This document shows, one piece after another, positions 56,547 through 64,000 of a DNA stretch of 64,000 bases (the stretch's first letter is position 1; every line of letters starts with the position of its first letter). This DNA comes from Odontesthes bonariensis (lineage: Eukaryota; Chordata; Actinopteri; Atheriniformes; Atherinopsidae). The DNA is taken from assembly GCF_027942865.1 (NCBI RefSeq), contig NC_134529.1, positions 28,952,760-29,016,759 on the forward strand, in the 5' to 3' direction. A model generated the notes under the pieces. That model made no database searches, had not been told where the DNA came from, and was given only the letters and a program-made list of their open reading frames with translations. The position numbers and the translations under genes are program-made.

Positions 56547-57055
56547 CAAAGGCTTGCATTTTCTGTATATTTTCTTCTTTACGTCTTAATATGTGGCCTG
56601 CTATGCCTGAACAAAATATGCTCAGATTCATTTTGTGGTACGGAACTGCAACACAGTTAAATATCTTTGTGGTCTTCATATGATTTAATTGCATTTTTAA
56701 ATGTTTAATAAACAATGAACATTAAATGTATTATGTTAGCCTTTTAGTGTAACATGAAATACACAATGTCAATCCTGCATATTTGCAGGTAACAGATTCT
56801 TTTCTCTTCTTGGTATTTAACCCATTTAATTACAAACTATATTTTAATAAGCTTTGATGCATAGATTTCACCATTTTGAAACATTTCATGAACCACCGTT
56901 AAACTCTCTTTGTGTGGATCCCATTTCCACTTTACAGCCTTTCCAAAAGAAGGAAGCATTCCCTATAGGTTTATTACATTTTTAGGTCATTCCTCCAACT
57001 CTACATTCAGGTCAGCTTTAAAATGCTCATAGGGATTTTATAAAGAATTTGTCAA
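56547..57055. other. No gene seen
   Basis: AT-rich spacer. Confidence 0.35.
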
Positions 57056-57250
57056 AGGCAGGGTTGGAAAGTAACGAATTACATTTACTCACGTTACTGT
57101 AATTGAGTACTTTTTATGAGTAATTTGTAATTTTCGGAGTAGTTTTTGAAATATGTAATTTTTACTTTTACTCGAGTACATTTTGACCCAAGTACTTTTA
57201 CTTCGCTACATTTGAAACCCCTCACGTTACTGAGTAAAACAAATATTGAT
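57056..57250. mobile_element. DNA transposon end (probably hAT type)
   Basis: GGGTTGGAAAGTAACGAATT followed by repeated GTAATTGAGTA and TTTTACTCGAGTACATTTTG motifs is a very common fish DNA transposon terminus. The other end was not located. Confidence 0.5.
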
Positions 57251-57439
57251 GGTGAAAAATTAAATGCGGGCGGAAATTTAAACAGCTGTCATGAACTGAA
57301 AGTCAATTGCGTGGCCTTGCCTTGCGGGCGCCCTTTCCATTGTTAAATAATCTGGTGTGGTGGATCTAGTAGGCGACCTGCGCTTTGGAAGATGGCTGTT
57401 GCTAACCTAGACGTGGACACTTTGGAGGAGGAAAGGTCC

Positions 57440-57776
57440 GAAGACGAAGAGGATACACTTGGCCGTAATCTTTTACCTTATTATAGCGACATAACTCCGC
57501 TGCTCTTCTATAATAAAGTAAAATATTACGGCCAAGTGTTTAAAAAAGACATAAATGACAACGTAACTTTTGACTTTCTTCTCTTTCATTAATATGGTAG
57601 ATCTCCCATAGTCGATCCCCTATCCCACAGGTCGAGACCCCCTAGTGGCCTGGCGAACTTCCGTTGTGTTTTGAAGTTTGCAGCGTTTGTTATTGCCACA
57701 TTTTTCTCTTGCAGCGTTTTACTGTTGGATTTGTTTTGCCGTTTGCAGCGCGCTTGCACGTGTCGGCCACCGTAGG
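57440..57776 (-). mobile_element. DNA transposon, family CCTACGGTGGCCGACACG, copy B
   Basis: Reverse copy of the element at 30512. It ends CGTGTCGGCCACCGTAGG. It contains a long hairpin at 57458-57541, with arms ACACTTGGCCGTAAT / ATTACGGCCAAGTGT. The segment between the arms is in the opposite orientation from copy A. The 66-residue frame at 57392-57592 (acidic start) overlaps it and is of unknown meaning. Confidence 0.68.
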
Positions 57777-57799
57777 GAAGGGCTCTGGTTCTGTTCCTT

Positions 57800-58025
57800 T
57801 TCACCTTTTACACTGCAGCTCCCCTCCTGTCACCTGTCTAAGTTTGGTCCATCACAGGGCCACACAGCGATACACAACCATGCATGCTCATACTCACTCT
57901 GAGGGACAATTTACCTCAATTTACCCACGCATACACAGGGAGAACATGCAAACTCCACACAGGAAGGCCCCAGCTGGGAATCGCACCTGGAACCCTCTTG
58001 CTGTGAGGCGACGGTGCTAACCACT
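57800..58025 (-). mobile_element. Fish interspersed repeat, reverse copy
   Basis: Plus strand shows CCATCACAGGGCCACACAGC, then AGGGAGAACATGCAAACTCC and GTGAGGCGACGGTGCTAACC, the reverse of the repeat family at 42233 and 60300. Confidence 0.75.
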
Positions 58026-58065
58026 ATTCTCTGTGGTGATTAATAAAGTAATATTGAATTGAATA

Positions 58066-58066
58066 G

Positions 58067-58134
<68 letters not shown>

Positions 58135-58137
58135 TTT
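58066..58137. repeat. (GATA)n microsatellite
   Basis: About 17 GATA units following AATTGAATAGAGATA. Confidence 0.95.
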
Positions 58138-58139
58138 AT

Positions 58140-59785
58140 TTGTTGTAATAAATATGCTGCGTAGTAAACAACTACCGTCCCAGTGGGATGATCGTTTTTC
58201 ACTCCATTGATCTGACTTCTGTTTGATGAAACACCTTCCCGTGCCACATAATGACCTGTGACTCTGCTAAGTTAAGCAGTCTCACTCTTTACATGGGGGT
58301 GGATATATGTGGAACTGATTGCATTGTGGTCGCTATGTATCTAGAGATGTGGCTCTGCAGCAGCCATTAGATTTAAAACAACCATTTAAAGCAAGCTTCA
58401 GAGCGTTACATGCTTTTCTCTTTATTTTTGCCCCCTTTATGAAAATAATGTATTTTGATTACTGCATATATGAAAAACGACTCCCTGAGATTACGGAGCA
58501 CTCAGTTGGTGATAGACTTGTTCATTGTTATTGCTGATTAACTATAAATGTGATTCAAACTATTACCGCATCACAAAGATTTTGCCATAACCAGACAAGC
58601 AAAGTTTCTCACATTTGTAAAGGTGTGTTTGAAAGGAGTAGAATATAAAATTTAACCATCTCTGGGCGTGGCTGCTGTTCGTTGGGCTGACTCAGCATCT
58701 CCTGCTGGATTGCATTGCATATTGACACATAATAAGAGAACAAGAACTGAGGCAGCATTCTCATCTGTGTTTTGTCACAATAATGGCTTTCACTGTTTAG
58801 AAAAATTCCTGATGATTTTTTTGCTTATCTCATTTGACAGAAAGTCAATGAAATATGTTTAATTCAAAGTCTATAGTGCATTAGCATGGCTATGCAAATA
58901 GTTTTCAAGCATAACAGACTCCTGCTGCAATGTGTTATTATTAGTAACTAATAATGAATTAGCTTGCCATTTGTACATTTTTTGCCTTATCTGTCAGCAA
59001 TTGTTTCCCATATTTCATTTCCAGGAAAGGACTTCTCATTGTATTTGGACTGATACAGCAGCAAATCTAGGTTTAGCTTATTTCAGATAGAATAATATCA
59101 GTGTACAGACGATTGAGCCAGAAAACTCAAACCACCTGGTTTAGGGACCAAACATACCTCAGAAGGCTTTCTGTATTTGGGGCTTCACATTGGCATGTCT
59201 ACATGTTATTGTGTTTCGCCGTCACTTTGGGGCAGTATCAGAAATATGGGAAATTATCTGAGCAGTGGGCTGTAAATCTGTCCATCTGTGGTGAAAAATG
59301 GTTCTGTGGAGGTTGAAAGTGAAGCCTGCACTCCTTTGATTGTCATTTTCTGAGGGTGTAGCTCGTTATAGATACATCATTATCAGTTTTTAGAAATCAA
59401 TGCCAATATCAGCTTAAATCAGTTTATTAGCAAATCTGTTCCAGTATTGCGAAAATGTATGCTAAAGAAAACAAGATGAGGACAGCATATAGAAGGTTGA
59501 GCTCTCCATCCTGCATCCTGCCTGACACTGCTGCATAATGCACCAACAAGAAGAGGTTGCAGGGGAATCTGTCCAGATGTGACCTGAGTTGAACAGAAAG
59601 CACACGGGTCTATTTTGGTCTCATTTGTGGCACAGAACAAATGGAAGAAGACCAAGATCTGGGTTATGAGGCACAGTTTACCTGAGAGTCGTGATTGCTG
59701 GATGCATTCATTTACCTTGCTGTAAATAAACGGGGCTGCATGGTGGTGTGTTTGTTAACACCGTCACCAAAAAAAGGTTCCTGGT
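58140..59785. other. No gene seen
   Basis: Unassigned AT-rich DNA with only short open frames. Confidence 0.4.
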
Positions 59786-60296
59786 TTAAAGGGATAGTTC
59801 GCCTCTTTTGACATGAAGCTGTATGACATCCCATATTAGCAACATCATTTATGAACATGTTCTTACCCCCTGCTGCGTCCTGTGAGCCGAGTTCCAGCCT
59901 CGTTTTGGCGTCCACGAAGGTAGTCCGGCTAGTTGGCTGGGGCTTGAAGAATAAAGCGTCTTGCTTCTCAAAACAATATGCGTTCAAAAGAGTAATACAT
60001 TTGCATCACAAAATCGTTCTCGATGAAAATGTCAGACCTCACATCGCTTGGCACTATTTTTGCCTCCCTTGATATCAATTCTTGTATAACTCTTTTGAAC
60101 GCATATTGTTTTGAGAAGCAAGATGCTTTATTTTTCTAGCCCCAGCCAACTAGCCAGACTACCTTCGTGGACGCCAAAACGAGACTGGAACTCTGCTCAC
60201 AGGACGCAGCGGGGGGTAAGTCAATGTTCATAAATGATATTGCTAATATGGGATGTCATACAGCTTCACGTCAAAAGAGGCGAACTATCCCTTTAA
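59786..60296. mobile_element. TTAA MITE with ~200-bp inverted arms
   Basis: Left TTAAAGGGATAGTTCGCCTC, right GAGGCGAACTATCCCTTTAA. The two halves are near-perfect inverted repeats of about 200 bp, including AACAATATGCGTTCAAAAGA and its inverse, around a loop of about 90 bp. The outer sequence resembles the 21-bp minisatellite units at 18.5 and 20.8 kb. Confidence 0.92.
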
Positions 60297-60299
60297 CTC

Positions 60300-60535
60300 T
60301 CAGCTGGTTCTTTCTGTGTGGAGTTGCATGTGTGGGTTCTCTCCGGGTACTCCTGCTTCCTCCCACAATCCAAAAACATGTATGCAGGTTAATTGGTGAG
60401 TCTAAACCGACTGTAGGAGTATGTGTGTGCACGTATAGTTGCTCGTCTTGTTTGTCTCTGTGTTAACCTGTGATAGACAGGCCACCTGTCTCTGTACCTG
60501 ATGGCAGCTGGGATCGGCTCCAGCCCTCTTACAAC
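60300..60535 (+). mobile_element. Fish interspersed repeat
   Basis: TGTGTGGAGTTGCATGTGTG, then GGTTCTCTCCGGGTACTCCT, CACAATCCAAAAACATGTAT and GGCAGCTGGGATCGGCTCCA. Third copy of the family at 42233. Confidence 0.8.
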
Positions 60536-60539
60536 CCTG

Positions 60540-62215
60540 AAAAGCATGAAGCACGTATGATGTGATCGTAATGATGTGAGTGACCATAAGCAGTCACGTA
60601 AAATTGCCAAATCTCATTCACATATTTCCCTTTCTTTTAAGAAAAGTGCCATGGTTTGTAATCCCACTTGGGCGTTTGTATATTTCTTTAATTTGATTTC
60701 TTTTGATTTGATTTGATTTTTTTTTATTCTTTTGTTTTAGAAATATGCCCACACTTTTTCTGGTTATTTTTGGCAGTAGGATGAAAAACTTGATATTAAC
60801 CTCTTGTTTTTGTAAATAAAACTTTGAGTTGTATAAATAGCCAAAGTTTTGGTTATTTATCCATTTGTTCCTAACAGAAAATGGGTTATACTCGCTGGAG
60901 CTGTACTCTTGATGCTGATGCCGACCAGAATAATTACTACTGGATGCTGTAACATCAACTGCTGGCCTTCCATAGCCAGATTTTTTTTTAAAGTGCTATT
61001 GCTGATGTTTTTAGAATAAAAAATATAGTTCCAGCAAAAACAAGACAACATATTCTGTACACGATTCCCACCTTTGTGTACGCTGCATTATGATCTTTCC
61101 TGAGCTTGAGAGTTCTTTGTATATGTGTGTTTGAACTTTGAACAGGCTAACACTTTACCACTGCTTCTCTTCTTAATTCTAAGCAAGGCTTACCAAGTCC
61201 TTACTTTGGTTCCATGCTTAACACAAAGATGTGGAAACATGTCTTCCACTTTGGATAAAAGAAAAAAGTTAAATGTATCTTAACTCTTGAACTATTTCTT
61301 TATAAATACTACAGTATACAGTATGAGGGCATTGTATTGACATACTTCTAGCAGGAAGTGAGACAGAGCTGTCTTCGCTCCAACCATCAGGTGAATCGTG
61401 AGTTTTTCTCTGAACTTGGCACACAGTCTGAGCCTCCTTTACTGAAATAACTCGTGGTTTCAGTGACTTGATATTCAGCTTCCTGTGCTGTTGTGATTTA
61501 CTTTGGGCCTCCAGCTGACGCCTTCCACATTATTTGTCAACACAGCCAAGCATTACTTATTAATGAGTTATTCATGCTTTATTAAACTTACAGTCCTAAC
61601 ACCTCTTCTGTGCAGGGAGTTCACTCGTCTTCCCAGTAGTGAAAAATAACTCTGTCAAGCCGAAACCAAAAATATTTAATCTGTTTTCCTCAGAGGATGA
61701 GACACAACACTGATTAGTTCATCCAACTTTAAATGATGAACCAGATGACCAGTGCCAGATTACCATATGTGTCTTGGCCATCATAGAGGAGACTGTTACT
61801 AAGGTGTGTTGCATCCGACAGAAGAGAGGGATGGTTTTGGCTGAGGCTTCATCAGCATTGACCTTTTCTCTTTATGTCCATTTATAGAGGTTTATGCCTG
61901 ATTATTTCAACAATTTAAAGTTGTATGTGTATGTATCTATGTGTAGCCATCCTTCCCTTCGTTCTGATTACTCTAACTCCTCAGAAGCACCTCCACAGCA
62001 TGATCTTCCTAGATATGACATTAGCAGCCAATAAGCAGTGGTGAGTGTTCTTCAAATGTTAGTCATTCAGCAAAACTTTTTTTTAAATAATATACGAGTG
62101 ATTTTTATTCAGGTTATTCATATATTGCCTATTTACCACAAAAATAATTTAAAGGCATTTTAAAATTGCAGTCCACATGTACATGGAGAGTAAAGCGAGC
62201 AGAGTGAGTAGATGT
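60540..62215. other. No gene seen
   Basis: AT-rich, with TTGATTT repeats at 60690-60720. No coding features. Confidence 0.4.
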
Positions 62216-62219
62216 GCAT

Positions 62220-62360
62220 CAAAGAGGTCCCCCAACAGTTTAGGCCTTTAGCAGCATAACTAAGGAACGCTTAAGGGTCTTCTGAGCCATCCTTAGCTAT
62301 AAGCTTTATCATGGAGTTTTATCAAACTGGAAAGTCTTACACCTAATATTAAAGACAGTA
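62220..62360 (-). mobile_element. L2-like LINE 3' region, decayed
   Basis: GAGCCATCCTTAGCTATAAG then CTTTATCA matches GAGCCATCCCTAACTATAAG of the L2-like copy at about 44130-44160, same orientation. Confidence 0.6.
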
Positions 62361-62364
62361 CCAG

Positions 62365-64000
62365 GATTCATGAGATTGAGAACAGTGAGCCCAATATGCT
62401 CCTTCTGGATCTCTATAGTTCTCTCAGGAATACATCTGTTACTGTTGTCCTTACACACTGTTTTCTTTTGTTGTTCCATGAAACAAAGTATCAGCTGCTC
62501 TAAGGTGGGTTTCTGCATAGCAGTGATATCAGTGATATGTGTGTTTCAAAAAATGTGAGCACAGAACACCCTTCTATATATCCTATTATATCATATCTTA
62601 CTAGGTATTATAAAAACCAAGAGTGTGTAGCTGGTTCGATGCCATAGTTTTACTATGTCAAAAACTCCAAATCAGTTTAGCAAAACAAGAACTGAGGAAA
62701 GAGCTGCAGCTTGTATTGCCTTGTGGTTCTCTGTCACAGACAGGAGAAAGGTTTTAATGTAGGGGCCCCTCTAAAAGGTTGTTCTGGGATATCTTAACCC
62801 TGGTCGAAAACTTCCCTTTCAATAACTTTAGATGAGACTGGAAGTAGCTAAATTGTCTGATAGTCCTCAACTTGACTAGGGTTGAGAGAGGCTCTATGAG
62901 CAGAGGCTTCACTTGAACCTCTTTGAATGTAGATGTGGCTCAAAGAGTTCAATTTCACCAGAATTTTTTTTTTTCCTTTTTGTTAAAAAGTATTGTTTTA
63001 GATGTGCTTTGGCAAACTGAAAGGGTCCAAAAATGTCCAAAAGTCCTCTAACAGGAGGATATCACTGATCTTTAAAGACAAATCTCATCGTGAGTCCCTC
63101 TGGCCAGGTGAAGAGAGGTCAGTGTCATTGAGAGAACAGCTCATTCAAGTGTCTGTGATGCAAAGAAAGAATGTTGGATTTTGCTTATATGTGTCTAATG
63201 TAAAATTAAGTGTACACAGTGACAACGTCTGTTGTGCTGATTTAAAGTATGTGTAATCCCCTAAAACATATTAAATATCTTTATGAATATGAACAAAAAA
63301 TCATTATATTTTCATAAAAGGCTATATAAAGGATCTAATAATATATGAAACAGTAAACAATAAGTGTATAATAATGCAACTGAATTTTCAATTCTTCAGC
63401 TACTCTCATTTACATGTTTTCTCTTTCTTTTGTCAGGTGGCTAAATGCTTCAGAAATTGTGACTAAAAATCGGCCAAGAAAAATCACGAGTCAACTTGTG
63501 GTAGTTTAAACGGGTTCTAGACTGTCAGTCTGCTCTAATGACAACTAACGAAATCACCATTCAAATAACTTGAAGGTGACATATTATGCCCTTTTTTCAC
63601 AATTTGAAACGATGAGGTCTTATTGAGATGTACGAGACAGGCTTCGGTCAAAATACCTGTTGCTTTAAGCACGATGGCGCCTCTCTGACCCACGATGAAG
63701 CGTTACTATATGTATGTTTGTAACTTAGCTAAGGACACACTGTCACGCAGGCTGTCGCTGACACAACTTTATATCAAACAATGTGTTTACATACAGTATG
63801 TTACATGTCATCAAAACCTGGCCATCCGTTGTGTAATTTAAAGCAGTAAACACAACGCGATGAAGCTATTTCTCCAGTCATAGACACTACAGCTTGATGT
63901 ATGAGTATAACTAGTCCTATATTGGTCCAAGCAGGAAATAGTTTAGCAGTGTTGCTACAAGTTAGCAGATGATGCTAATAAACAATGCTTTCTCATTAAC
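62365..64000. other. No gene seen; possible transposon end at 63572
   Basis: Short frames only. From 63572, GGTGACATATTATGCCC looks like the start of a common fish DNA transposon running off the right edge, but no second end is visible. Confidence 0.35.

Overview
The window looks like teleost fish intergenic DNA. It holds several fish-type retrotransposon families (L2-like, CR1/Rex1-like, L1/Tx1-like and a restriction-like-endonuclease LINE), a Tc1 transposon, hAT, Harbinger, piggyBac-like and TTAA-targeting MITEs, tRNA-derived SINEs and long simple repeats. I could not assemble any complete host protein-coding gene. The best host signals are a small tRNA-Cys(GCA) cluster (26.3-30.5 kb) and a CpG island that may be a promoter and first exon (33.7-34.1 kb). 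All identifications come from motif recognition; no search was run.

Bases 1-7.8 kb carry most of an endogenous Maverick/Polinton-type (adintovirus-like) element. Rightward genes are the end of a retroviral-type integrase with chromodomain (two stops), a putative penton/minor capsid gene (one frameshift), an intact small basic glycine-rich core-like protein, an intact F54H12.2-type putative major capsid protein, and the first residues of an adenain-like protease. Leftward genes are a protein-primed-type DNA polymerase B in three frames, with its catalytic half deleted, and beyond it a six-exon spliced acidic gene with its own TATA box. The deletion fuses the protease start to the middle of the polymerase gene near 3.40 kb. 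Two capsid genes stay open while integrase and polymerase are broken. AT-rich tandem repeats follow to about 9.35 kb and may be the element's terminal region.

From 9.6 to 25.9 kb the DNA is layered with repeats: a SINE, LINE tails, an L1/Tx1 fragment, a Ty3/Gypsy gag fragment, a pair of 1.0-1.1 kb direct repeats containing a 21-bp minisatellite and flanking a hAT element with a target duplication, two TTAA MITEs sharing one TTAA, and a Harbinger remnant with a Myb-like gene.

The tRNA-Cys cluster is built from units holding divergent tRNA genes 122 bp apart. One copy is split by an almost complete LINE, and another is cut off after 8 bases by a DNA transposon. Further right are a Tc1 element with 1.58-kb length and TA duplication, a piggyBac-like element into which an RLE-type LINE has inserted, L2 and CR1/Rex1-like fragments, and three large inverted-repeat MITEs. 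From about 45 kb on, most sequence is unassigned AT-rich DNA broken by repeats.
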